NCBI GenBank assembly: GCA_028680875.1
Contig: JAQUJQ010000051.1
Span: forward strand, 1 to 8,996
DNA: 8,996 nucleotides
From: Eubacteriales bacterium
GTDB lineage: Bacteria; Bacillota; Clostridia; Peptostreptococcales; Anaerovoracaceae
Reading direction: 5' to 3'
This document shows, one piece after another, positions 1 through 6,385 of the stretch. Numbering within the stretch: position 1 is the first letter of the stretch; each line of letters begins with the position of its first letter. A program made the position numbers and the translations under genes. Below the pieces are notes generated by a model. That model saw nothing but the letters and a program-made list of their open reading frames with translations. It searched no databases and was not told the origin of the DNA.

Positions 1-99
1 AATCTAAGCGCCGGAATAGCCCTGCCAACCGGTCTGTTTGACTTTGCCTTAACCCTCGTGGTAGACTTTCGACAGATAATTGATAGGAGGCATGCATGA
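1..99 (+). CDS. possible 3' end of an unidentified upstream gene
   Basis: Frame 1 is open from the window edge to a TGA at 97-99, giving 32 codons that end in ...DFRQIIDRRHA. The stop overlaps the ATG of the antitoxin gene at 96-98 (ATGA), an arrangement common in operons. The other two + frames contain early stops. However, one - frame is also open here, the stretch is short, and I recognise no family. It may equally be the antitoxin's leader. Confidence 0.2.
   Translation, partial: NLSAGIALPTGLFDFALTLVVDFRQIIDRRHA
85..90 (+). promoter_or_regulatory. ribosome binding site of the Phd-like antitoxin
   Basis: A perfect AGGAGG lies 5 nt before the ATG at 96 and 8 nt before the ATG at 99. It supports a start at one of these two adjacent codons, 99 being the better spaced, rather than the internal ATG at 129, which has no SD. 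The ATG at 92 is too close and in another frame. Confidence 0.8.
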
Positions 100-395
100 T
101 GCTAAACAGAATCCGCCGGCCCGGCCTTATGATTGTTAAGCCGTCATCGGTGATTCGCTCGGATTATAAGGGTTTCTCCAAGCTCTGTCATGAAACTGAC
201 GACCCTATTCTGATCACCAACAACGACGAAAATGACCTGGTAGTAATGAGCCATGAAGCCTTTTGCCGCCGCGAAGCCTGGATTCGCTTACAAGCAAAGC
301 TCTCCGCAACAGATAAGCAGATTGCAGCAGGCGAACTGTTCGAACACGAAGAGGTTTTCTCTCATCTAAAGGAGCGTATCCATGGCCAGGCTTAA
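96..395 (+). CDS. Phd/YefM-type antitoxin
   Basis: This is a likely type II antitoxin. Such proteins bind and neutralise a ParE/RelE-type toxin and repress their own operon. It has 99 residues, near the family's usual 80-100. Residues 12-55 follow the Phd/YefM pattern: MIVKPSSVIRSDY, then the PILITNND strand and LVVMSHEAF, matching the usual 'S..R..f..l.......p.iit....-..vlvs.eey' layout. The C-terminal half is the charged helical toxin-binding tail. About a dozen residues precede the canonical N-terminus, but the SD at 85-90 supports the upstream start. Its last 14 bases overlap the following toxin reading frame, the typical antitoxin-toxin coupling. That toxin is frameshifted, so this antitoxin may now have no active partner. 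The family call is by pattern; I did not run a profile search. Confidence 0.8.
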   Translation: MMLNRIRRPGLMIVKPSSVIRSDYKGFSKLCHETDDPILITNNDENDLVVMSHEAFCRREAWIRLQAKLSATDKQIAAGELFEHEEVFSHLKERIHGQA

Positions 396-716
396 AATTC
401 GCTACACCCGGGACGCGGTAGATGACCTGGACAGCATATTCGATTATATTGCTGAAGATAATCGAAAGGATACCGCCAGGTTGTTGGAACGAATTGAGAA
501 TTCTATTCTAAACTGGCAGACAAACCTCGCCTGGGGATCGTGCTGCCAACCAACGATTTGTCCCTGGTCAAAGCTGGATACCGCCGCATTATAGTCCAAC
601 CGTATATCATTTTCTATCGCATCGCTAAAGACGAAATTTTCATTTCCCAGATACTGCATAGCAAACAGGATTGGATGAATCTATTGTTTGAAAACACTTA
701 TGAAGATAACTCATAA
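382..716 (+). pseudogene. ParE/RelE-type toxin, frameshifted
   Basis: The ATG at 382 opens a ParE-like toxin (RYTRDAVDDLDSIFDYI near the N-terminus), but the frame ends at 592-594 after 70 residues with an un-ParE-like tail (NWQTNLAWGSC...). Reading from 513 in the next frame restores a classic C-terminus, GYRRIIVQPYIIFYRI followed by ILHSKQDWMNLL, running to a TAA at 714-716. The break sits at CTAAACTGG (508-516), where one extra A in the A run (CTAAAACTGG) would give a continuous protein of about 111 residues, the normal ParE length. The active family inhibits DNA gyrase (ParE) or cleaves ribosome-bound mRNA (RelE); the GYRR...FYRI core favours the ParE/RelE superfamily without deciding the target. 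It is either a one-base deletion that inactivated the toxin or a sequencing error in a homopolymer. The intact overlapping antitoxin is its natural partner. Confidence 0.85.
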
Positions 717-820
717 AGTAAAACCACATTCCCGTTTGCGAATGGCAACTACGAGGATTTTTATGGGTGGATGAATGGAAATATGCAGCAGAGTAATAAG
801 GTCGTTCATCTACGGCATTT

Positions 821-1123
821 TTATGAATTTCTCTCCTGAAAGTCGATGCTAAATCTGAAACCCAATTTATTAGCAATCTTCCAGAGTTGTTCAATCGTAT
901 AATTATAGTCGCCACTCTCCATTTTAGCCACCATAGCTTGAGTAACACCCAGCTTATCCGCCAATTTTTTTTGCGATAGACCATGCTTTAGCCGGTAATC
1001 AAAAAGAGCGGTCGAGATTCTATAATAGATATCGTATAGCTCATCTTTCTCTTTGGCTTCTTCTCCACCCAGCCGGTCAATCATCTCCCATGCATCCGGC
1101 AGATTTCTAATGTCGATCATCAT
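821..1123 (-). CDS. XRE/HigA-like helix-turn-helix protein
   Basis: This is a 100-residue DNA-binding protein, probably an antitoxin or autorepressor. Residues about 45-72 form an XRE/HTH_3 domain: LSQKKLADKLGVTQAMVAK is the helix-turn-helix with its recognition helix, followed by ESGDYNYTIEQLWKIANKLG, the usual remaining helices. The N-terminal third (DAWEMIDRLGGEEAKEKDEL) is a charged helical region seen in stand-alone HigA-like proteins. Two adjacent ATGs (1121-1123 and 1118-1120) are possible starts; an AAGGGGGT-like SD lies a few bases upstream. It overlaps the end of the upstream small gene by 17 nt, so the two are co-transcribed and probably translationally coupled. No HigB/RelE-like toxin frame lies between or after them, so it could be an orphan antitoxin or a plain regulator. 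Confidence 0.8.
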   Translation of the reverse strand: MMIDIRNLPDAWEMIDRLGGEEAKEKDELYDIYYRISTALFDYRLKHGLSQKKLADKLGVTQAMVAKMESGDYNYTIEQLWKIANKLGFRFSIDFQERNS

Positions 1124-1361
1124 TAATAACCCCCTTGAGCCGTACGACTCTCATCTCTCCGTTCTTGAACATCTCTTCCATTGAAATGTCTTCCCATCGC
1201 CCTTCTCTGTACGCCGCAAGCCTCTTTTTCGCTTCTTCTGCCCATAAATCATCAAGGTTCTGGCCAGAATCGTCAATACTCTTGATAAAACTTTCCAGCA
1301 ATATAAATCTCTCTTCTATTTTAAGGTTTAATGCTTGTTTTAGAATTTTATCAATACTCAT
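1107..1361 (-). CDS. putative addiction-module component (PF09720-like antitoxin)
   Basis: This 84-residue protein resembles the 'putative addiction module component' family, antitoxins usually paired with a RelE/ParE toxin. The pattern is an N-terminal helix ILKQALNLKIEERFILLESF, then a spacer, then LWAEEAKKRLAAYREGRWEDI and SMEEMF, matching the family's 'a..Lp..eR..l.e.ll.s....W..E...R......G....s.ee' layout. The last 16 or so residues (EMRVVRLKGVINDDRH) extend past the normal C-terminus and are unexplained. The ATG at 1359-1361 is preceded by AGAGGTG about 8 nt upstream. The expected toxin, normally directly downstream, is absent; instead an XRE-type HTH gene overlaps it. Loss of the toxin, or fusion of the antitoxin to a short foreign tail, are both possible. 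Confidence 0.7.
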   Translation of the reverse strand: MSIDKILKQALNLKIEERFILLESFIKSIDDSGQNLDDLWAEEAKKRLAAYREGRWEDISMEEMFKNGEMRVVRLKGVINDDRH

Positions 1362-1479
1362 ATATTTTTCACCTCTTATTTTGGCAAGAAGAAATAAGAC
1401 TAATTTGTTTCCGAACTAATAGTGATCTATAATTCTAGTTTAAACGCTTAATTTTCACTTTATCCTATTGGGACACCTC

Positions 1480-1675
1480 TTACAGATGAGTCAGGGGCAA
1501 CTTTAATGCTTTCGTTGTTATTTTGCTATCCAGGTTTGGCTTAGCAGCGGCAACATAGTCGTTTTTGATAAGTCTTTATTCCACCATACCAGTCAATCCC
1601 TTCAGATCCTGCCGCATAGAATCTCCCTTCAATTTGCTCTGGATATTTGGAGCTGAATTTTCCGAAATATAACAT
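1480..1675 (-). pseudogene. N-terminal gene fragment with frameshift (unidentified)
   Basis: An ATG at 1673-1675 has a good SD (AGAGGA, 6 nt upstream) and opens a 44-codon frame ending at 1541-1543. The first 35 or so residues look like real protein: MLYFGKFSSKYPEQIEGR, then FYAAGSEGIDWYGGIK. After this the sequence turns into TYQKRLCCRC and stops. In the adjacent frame the text continues as KNDYVAAAKPNLDSKITT to a TAA at 1480-1482. A GGIK...NDYV join would be natural for a folded domain, so an indel near 1568-1577 is likely. From memory the opening resembles the N-terminus of some McrB-like AAA proteins in Clostridia, but I am not sure, and the rest of any such gene is missing. Confidence 0.5.
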
Positions 1676-1739
1676 TTGAAGTCCTCTTTATACTGGATAT
1701 GTTTTTTCATGATTCCAGCTAATATATCTACTCCAATAT

Positions 1740-2198
1740 TTACAACCTGACAATCATTCTCTCTTTATAATAGTGAAGAATCATATCCAGTTGTCCTTCC
1801 GGGTTGGAATAGCCCACCACTATCTCATCAGCCAACTCTATCATCATCCGGTTGCGGATGGCGGCGTTTTCTGCGGTAACCCATTTTACGGAATGGTCAA
1901 AGGGGGTAATGATGAGCAGGCGGCCTTGCTCCAAAGGGGGTTTCAGTTCAGGTTCCAGGCGGGTTTTCAGGCCGCGAGCCAGGGCTAAAATGATGGGCTG
2001 GGTACCTTTCAAAAGGTAATGCAGGACGTCTTTTTCCATCTGGCTGTGGAAGCCGCTGATAACGCAGCGACTGGCCTCACGCTGGGCGTTGGCCCAATCA
2101 TAGCATTTGAGCACAGCGGAAGCCGGTACCCGGCGGCTGCAGAGAAAAGCGGTTTTAGGCAGATTTAGTAATTCTTCATTTCCCAGGCTAGCTTTCAT
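1740..2198 (-). CDS. short DprA/Smf-like (SLOG-fold) protein
   Basis: This 152-residue protein resembles the Rossmann core of DprA/Smf, the DNA-processing protein that loads RecA on single-stranded DNA during transformation. Visible landmarks are CVISGFHSQMEKDV (equivalent to the DprA 'vvSGla.GiD..aH' turn), the PIILALARGL strand (like 'tiaVla.Gld'), GRLLIITPF (like 'G.llsE.p'), and AAIRNRMMIELADEIVVGYS, matching the 'RNRii.glsd..vvve' motif typical of DprA. It lacks the N-terminal and C-terminal DprA domains and is well under half of DprA's usual length, so it is a stand-alone SLOG domain, perhaps nucleotide- or ssDNA-binding. The start at 2198 is preceded by purine-rich GGAGGAAAGG and AGTAGGTAGG. 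It follows a truncated TOPRIM-like gene by about 35 nt, suggesting a former two-gene operon. Its G+C is clearly higher than that of the genes to its right. The specific role is unknown. Confidence 0.7.
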   Translation of the reverse strand: MKASLGNEELLNLPKTAFLCSRRVPASAVLKCYDWANAQREASRCVISGFHSQMEKDVLHYLLKGTQPIILALARGLKTRLEPELKPPLEQGRLLIITPFDHSVKWVTAENAAIRNRMMIELADEIVVGYSNPEGQLDMILHYYKERMIVRL

Positions 2199-2233
2199 CC
2201 TACCTACTTTTCCTTTCCTCCGATTCCTGCTTC

Positions 2234-2341
2234 CTAGATTTGTATTCCTGCCTGAAGTTTTTCGCTAATCAGGGAACCCAGTAAACTGCTCATAGCATAT
2301 TTGTCCGATGGGCCCTCAACATAAATCAGTACCTTGTTCAT
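2234..2341 (-). pseudogene. truncated TOPRIM-like gene (N-terminal remnant)
   Basis: An ATG at 2339-2341 with the SD AGAGGT 7 nt upstream opens a 35-residue frame: MNKVLIYVEGPSDKYAM, then SSLLGSLISEKLQAGIQI, then TAG at 2234-2236. 'VLIYVEG.SDk.ai..Ll' is the first strand and acidic motif of TOPRIM-fold proteins (the catalytic glutamate of OLD-type and DUF4276-like nucleases), which are normally well over 100 residues. Past the stop the same frame reads EAGIGGKEK before another TAG at 2204-2206, which could be the continuation of the domain. The later acidic TOPRIM motif (DxD) is missing, so the gene is dead. It lies directly upstream of the DprA-like gene in the same orientation and probably once formed an operon with it. 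Confidence 0.6.
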
Positions 2342-2460
2342 AACAAAACCTCTAATTCATCGTTACGGTGCATTAACTCGATTTCGTCCTATCCAAAGTC
2401 TTCTAAATTAGACAACAAAATCCTCGAAGTATCGGACTTTATGAAAACAATATCTGCTCA

Positions 2461-2466
2461 ATTATA
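2461..2466 (-). promoter_or_regulatory. candidate -10 box (TATAAT) upstream of the TOPRIM remnant/DprA-like unit
   Basis: On the - strand the sequence reads CTTGTATAATTG, a perfect TATAAT about 120 nt before the TOPRIM remnant start. No convincing -35 box lies 16-18 nt upstream, so this is only a candidate. The rest of 2342-2598 is A+T-rich with a 12-bp palindrome TATTAATTAATA at 2493-2504; I see no gene and no clear terminator for the protease gene that ends at 2599. Confidence 0.25.
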
Positions 2467-2598
2467 CAAGAACTTAACAAGATGAACATAGATATTAATT
2501 AATAACCCCTTCACTTTGACTAAAGCTCCTATAATCCTATATTTCAGGTATTTAACTTTTGGAATTCTCGATGGTTTACAATTTATTATTAATTAACC

Positions 2599-5172
2599 CT
2601 ATATACCGGCAGTAACAGGTATCATTTCCCGAATCTTTGTAAAAACATCAGTATAAACATCAATATCCAGTTCTTCTGCCATTTCGAAAGTTACCAAAAC
2701 TGAGTAGGGTATGGGATCAGTAAGTTTTCCGGCATCTTCTACACAATTTATTTTTATTCCAATGGAATCTCCTACATCCCATACCATCGCTTTATCTCCA
2801 TAGAATATTTCGTGCTGCACGGTACCACGTCGTACTGCTTTCACATCAGTATTTACTCTTGATGAAACCAGAACGTTATTTTCTAATGAAAACCACAATA
2901 AAGCGGTGCGATACTTTTGGGTTGAAGGTTCTATGGGAGAAAAATAGGAAAGCGTAACTGTTAATTGCCGGTATATTCGAGCTGATGAAAAATCAAAAGG
3001 AAGAGGCAATTGATATATATGAGCTTTATCCTTTACTAAACTACCATATCCGATTAGAGTAATTCTATTTTTGGCACATTCTCTCACCCTGGAAATGTCA
3101 GGACTACCATTTCCAATCCAGCGGAATATCCTATTGGCATCTCCTCCTGTTAGATTTAATGCTTTTACTATTAAATGACCATTCTCTCCCCATGATGCGC
3201 CATGAACAAGCATTGATTTAATGAGAAGAGCTGCATAAAGATCAGGCACTGATTCACGATTCTGATTAGTAAATATGTCTTCTAAAATGTCAAAACATCT
3301 TGCGCCTTCATGACTAACCTGGGCTGCAGCATCACTGGTACCAAATGTATAAGCTTTATAAGACCTGTCACCGATGCTTCCAGGAACAGCCACCAGGCAT
3401 CCCGGTCCACGAGCTGTTGGGTTCCTAGCTCCGACCCAATTCATCTGTCGATTTATAAATGAATCGCTTAGGAACTTCCTTCCTCCGTTATAGAATATAT
3501 CAGGTTTTATTGAACGATTATGGCCCAAGCCTATGGCCGAAATAGGACTTGGCAGAGGGTTATGATAGGGTAACACAAATCTATCATTTTCCTCAGCTAC
3601 TCCACCATCCTCAAATAATGCTCCAATCGATAAACTATTAATGCTTTCCGCAGGAGATAACAAGCGCATATTCCTTGAATTCCGTTCTATTAACTGAATA
3701 ATGAGTTGTTCTCGCTCATCATAAGAAAGCTGTCTAAAACTATCAAAATCAATGCCACAATCGAGGCCATCTACATTATGGTTACCGGCACTTATTATAA
3801 AAAGCACTTTGTACTTGTAGCTTAGCCAATCAAGTAAGCGTGCCAAGGGGCTTATCATATTGACAAACTGTCTGTTGGAATCTCCCAGCGAGAGATTTAT
3901 TAGCTTTACAGATGTTGCTACAGGTGGCGACTCCCCTTCCCCTTCAAAAATCCGTTTTACTGCTCTATGTATTAAATCAACCAGAATAACTTCCTTAGGA
4001 ACCATTTCATAGTTTTTATGTAATCCTTCTACTGGCCTATAAATCGGCCGGATGTAGACTTTTCTTCCATCAGGAACTTGATTAATACTATAATCACCGT
4101 AAATGACCAGCGAGGCCATAGCTGTGCCATGGTTACGGTCTTTAACCAGATACCCTGATTCCCAGTTATCCGGGTCATCAATAATAAGTCTGCCGGAAAG
4201 TAAAGTATGATTTGCCATTGGATATCCGTCAAGAATGGCTACAATAGGTTCATCTCCAGGTACTAGTTTCTCTTCAATTGGTTCTTCCATTTCATATATC
4301 TCATCAATCGATGGAAAAGCAATCTGTCCTACCGGACGGAAGAACATTATTTCTTCAACCTTTACAAGTGCAACATCCTCATAATTATCAACTAATATTT
4401 GTATTTGATTTCGTTGCAAAGAGACTAGAATACAGTGATAAGTAATATCTTCTATCACACACTCTGATAATACATGCCCATTAAGTTCAGCAATAGCGGA
4501 ACGTACTCTAAGAGAAGCTTTATTCCGTTGAATCTGATTTTTACGGTAAAAAAGCTCAACTTCAAAGATAACCTCTGCTGTTCCCTCATCAATAAGATTT
4601 TCCTGCCAGTATTCCATTACACCAGTTTCTTCAATACGATCTTTGGCACTCCAATACCTTATATCACGCAGTTGCAGGAATACATCTCGCAGAGGGGTTA
4701 TTCCTCTCGGGAATACCATATCATTATCACGTTCATATTGTCGCCAAAGAGAAAGTAATTCTTCAATGGCCCTCCTGTTGGTCATAATACAGTAGATTTT
4801 ACCGGATAGATCTCCCTCCTTGCGTTGACCACTTTTGTCAAGTGGAAAGAAATCCTCATCACTGACCATATGCTCAAGCGGTATTTCGAACATCCAGTCA
4901 AATCCCTCTATTTTACTTATCGCGTTATAAAATCTATTAACACTGCCAATGATCTCGAAGACAAGTGCGTACTCAGGATTGATACCTGCGGGCGAATGCT
5001 GTAGTCTAATGTTTTCCAGATCAAACGCTTTCATTAATTGAATAAACTTGGGCTCCAATCGCTGCATCTGACGCCCAATAGTTGGTTTAGAAAACTTAGG
5101 AGAGCCACCCTGACGACTTTCCTTATCCGCATTGGCAGGTCGGGGAAATAAAATCAAAGGTCGGTCTGGCAT
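2599..5172 (-). CDS. ietS: IetS-like subtilisin (S8) serine protease
   Basis: This large intracellular protease has 857 residues and no signal peptide or membrane segment. The catalytic residues appear in the subtilase order: Asp315 in VAILDGYP, His348 in NHGTAMAS, oxyanion Asn464 in FIISAGNHN, and Ser613 in TFGTSDAAAQVSHEGA. The N-terminal 300 or so residues are a family-specific region starting with the LILFPRP..AD...RQGG pattern I associate with IetS-type proteases; residues about 640-857 form a C-terminal domain of unknown role. The ATG at 5172 has the SD GAGGAG 8 nt upstream inside the preceding ATPase gene, which it overlaps by 19 nt. In the known IetAS pair of Agrobacterium Ti plasmids the protease is the toxic part and the AAA ATPase the restraining partner, and IetAS-type pairs have been reported as anti-phage. 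Here the full triad implies an active enzyme. Substrates and trigger are not evident. The symbol is given by architecture, not by a search. Confidence 0.88.
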   Translation of the reverse strand: MPDRPLILFPRPANADKESRQGGSPKFSKPTIGRQMQRLEPKFIQLMKAFDLENIRLQHSPAGINPEYALVFEIIGSVNRFYNAISKIEGFDWMFEIPLEHMVSDEDFFPLDKSGQRKEGDLSGKIYCIMTNRRAIEELLSLWRQYERDNDMVFPRGITPLRDVFLQLRDIRYWSAKDRIEETGVMEYWQENLIDEGTAEVIFEVELFYRKNQIQRNKASLRVRSAIAELNGHVLSECVIEDITYHCILVSLQRNQIQILVDNYEDVALVKVEEIMFFRPVGQIAFPSIDEIYEMEEPIEEKLVPGDEPIVAILDGYPMANHTLLSGRLIIDDPDNWESGYLVKDRNHGTAMASLVIYGDYSINQVPDGRKVYIRPIYRPVEGLHKNYEMVPKEVILVDLIHRAVKRIFEGEGESPPVATSVKLINLSLGDSNRQFVNMISPLARLLDWLSYKYKVLFIISAGNHNVDGLDCGIDFDSFRQLSYDEREQLIIQLIERNSRNMRLLSPAESINSLSIGALFEDGGVAEENDRFVLPYHNPLPSPISAIGLGHNRSIKPDIFYNGGRKFLSDSFINRQMNWVGARNPTARGPGCLVAVPGSIGDRSYKAYTFGTSDAAAQVSHEGARCFDILEDIFTNQNRESVPDLYAALLIKSMLVHGASWGENGHLIVKALNLTGGDANRIFRWIGNGSPDISRVRECAKNRITLIGYGSLVKDKAHIYQLPLPFDFSSARIYRQLTVTLSYFSPIEPSTQKYRTALLWFSLENNVLVSSRVNTDVKAVRRGTVQHEIFYGDKAMVWDVGDSIGIKINCVEDAGKLTDPIPYSVLVTFEMAEELDIDVYTDVFTKIREMIPVTAGI

Positions 5173-6179
5173 TTGTACTTCTCCTCACTTTTAGTGGTAT
5201 AATTAATCCTATTCTGCGCATTGTATGTTTTAAGGGCATTTGCGGTCAAACTTTTTACATCTGCATCGGGTAGATGCAATATATACTGCCGGTAAATAGA
5301 AACAGCCAGTTCTTCAGCCTCCGCATAGCTGCTTCCATACATTTTTTTGGCCAATGTACTTGGTTCCAGCCCAAACTTAAAACCGGTACGTTGTTCATAT
5401 TGGGCAAACCACTTTTCAAGATTAGTACGAGTAGGTCGAGGCATTTCCATGCGCAGTTGAAAACGCCTCCACGCCGCCTTATCAAGCAACTGCTCATGGT
5501 TGGTTGCTCCTATTACAACAACATAACTGGGCAATGCATCAATCTGCAATAAAAGAGAACTTACAACCCGCTTAATTTCCCCTGTCTCGTGTACATCCCC
5601 GCGTTCCTTGCCTAAAGTTTCAAATTCATCAAAAAAAAGCACACACTGGCGAGTACGTACATATTCCATCAGTTTAGACAAACGTCCAGCCGTTTCCCCC
5701 AGGTAGGCACCCACAATGCTTTCATAACGAACCGTAAGTAGTGGAAGCATTAAAGCCTCAGCAATAGCTTCGGCTAATGAGGTTTTACCATTTCCCGGTG
5801 GTCCAATTAAGAGCACTTTGTTGCGGGGTTCTAAGCCATAAGAACGCAATAAATCTGCCCGGGTTTGTTCTTCAATTAATTCTTTACAGGCTGACATTAC
5901 TACATCAGGAAGTATAAGAAGCTCAAGTCTTTTTTGCGGATTAGTTTCAACAAAAAATGATTGATCTCCATTTCCATTTTTAACGAGCGGATATGGATTT
6001 TGTTCTTTTCTCATGCTGCGGTCTGAATTATTAAGCAAATCTTCAATTTTGCCGGCCAAAATCATATGTTGTTTGGCACGCTCTTCTGCACATATAGCTT
6101 CAGCCGCACGCCTAAGATTTGTACTATCACCAGCCAACCCATATTTAATTACATCATAAAGCAAGTCTGCACGTGCCAC
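5154..6179 (-). CDS. ietA: IetA-like AAA+ ATPase
   Basis: This AAA+ ATPase probably controls the downstream subtilase. With the chosen start it has 341 residues. An N-terminal helical region (ADLLYDVIKYG, AEERAKQHMILAGKIEDLL) is followed by the AAA core: Walker A GPPGNGKTS with Lys132, Walker B CVLFFDEFE with Asp184 and Glu185, sensor-1 Asn227 in IGATNHEQ, and arginine-finger candidates Arg238/Arg239 in AWRRFQLRM. All are intact, so ATP hydrolysis is expected. The start chosen is GTG at 6177-6179, which has the SD AAAGGGG 7 nt upstream; a longer in-frame TTG at 6233 would add 18 residues but lacks a good SD. From memory, related proteins begin close to this 'ARADLL' segment. It overlaps the protease start by 19 nt. 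A terminator separates it from the AIPR gene, so it should have its own promoter in 6180-6350, which I could not pinpoint. Confidence 0.85.
   Translation of the reverse strand: MARADLLYDVIKYGLAGDSTNLRRAAEAICAEERAKQHMILAGKIEDLLNNSDRSMRKEQNPYPLVKNGNGDQSFFVETNPQKRLELLILPDVVMSACKELIEEQTRADLLRSYGLEPRNKVLLIGPPGNGKTSLAEAIAEALMLPLLTVRYESIVGAYLGETAGRLSKLMEYVRTRQCVLFFDEFETLGKERGDVHETGEIKRVVSSLLLQIDALPSYVVVIGATNHEQLLDKAAWRRFQLRMEMPRPTRTNLEKWFAQYEQRTGFKFGLEPSTLAKKMYGSSYAEAEELAVSIYRQYILHLPDADVKSLTANALKTYNAQNRINYTTKSEEKYKCQTDL
5181..5186 (-). promoter_or_regulatory. ribosome binding site of the subtilase gene
   Basis: GAGGAG on the - strand lies 8 nt before the ATG at 5172 and within the last codons of the ATPase gene. 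It fixes the protease start and, with the 19-nt gene overlap, supports coupled synthesis of ATPase and protease. Confidence 0.75.
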
Positions 6180-6186
6180 GTAGTTT

Positions 6187-6193
6187 CCCCTTT
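6187..6193 (-). promoter_or_regulatory. ribosome binding site supporting the GTG start of the ATPase
   Basis: AAAGGGG on the - strand ends 7 nt before the GTG at 6177-6179. The in-frame TTG at 6233 has only a weak purine stretch upstream (AGAGATC), so this site decides for the shorter protein. Confidence 0.65.
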
Positions 6194-6349
6194 CAGCATG
6201 GAATAATGTGTTTTTCCATAAACCTGTTTTCAATAGCTAAAAGATCTCTATGATTTCCCAAAGACTTGGACAAGTTTCGCACTTCAATCCAAATACTATC
6301 CTAATCACCATGAGCAAAATGATTTCCGATTCTAATCTTCCTATGTTTA

Positions 6350-6378
6350 ATCAAATAAAAATACCCCTTCGGGGCATT
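6350..6378 (-). terminator. rho-independent terminator after the AIPR gene
   Basis: On the - strand AATGCCCC-GAA-GGGGTATT forms an 8-bp stem with one G-U pair and a GAA loop. It is followed by a T-rich tract, TATTTTTATTT. It begins 7 nt after the AIPR stop codon, so it should end that transcript and isolate it from the ATPase/protease operon. Confidence 0.8.
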
Positions 6379-6385
6379 GAGGTCA

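Noticed and set aside
38..80. TTGACT (38-43) and GATAAT (75-80) as a promoter for the antitoxin gene
   Set aside because: The spacing is about 31 nt, far outside the 16-18 nt norm.
640..984. 114-codon - strand open frame overlapping the HTH gene
   Set aside because: It covers the XRE gene in another frame; the product has no family-like pattern and the overlapped gene has a clear HTH and SD.
1135..1419. 94-codon + strand frame opposite the PF09720-like gene
   Set aside because: It is antisense to a recognisable antitoxin and has serine-rich low-complexity content typical of an antisense shadow.
1578..1709. alternative frame starting MKKHIQYKEDFK before the 1675 fragment
   Set aside because: It is open for 44 codons but has no good SD, and the overlapping frame from 1675 has both an SD and more protein-like sequence.
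1773..1988. 71-codon + strand frame opposite the DprA-like gene
   Set aside because: It is antisense to a protein with clear DprA motifs and has no plausible family of its own.
2493..2504. palindrome TATTAATTAATA and a similar AT-rich copy near 2584-2596
   Set aside because: Short AT-only palindromes are expected in A+T-rich spacers; no array or conserved spacing was seen.
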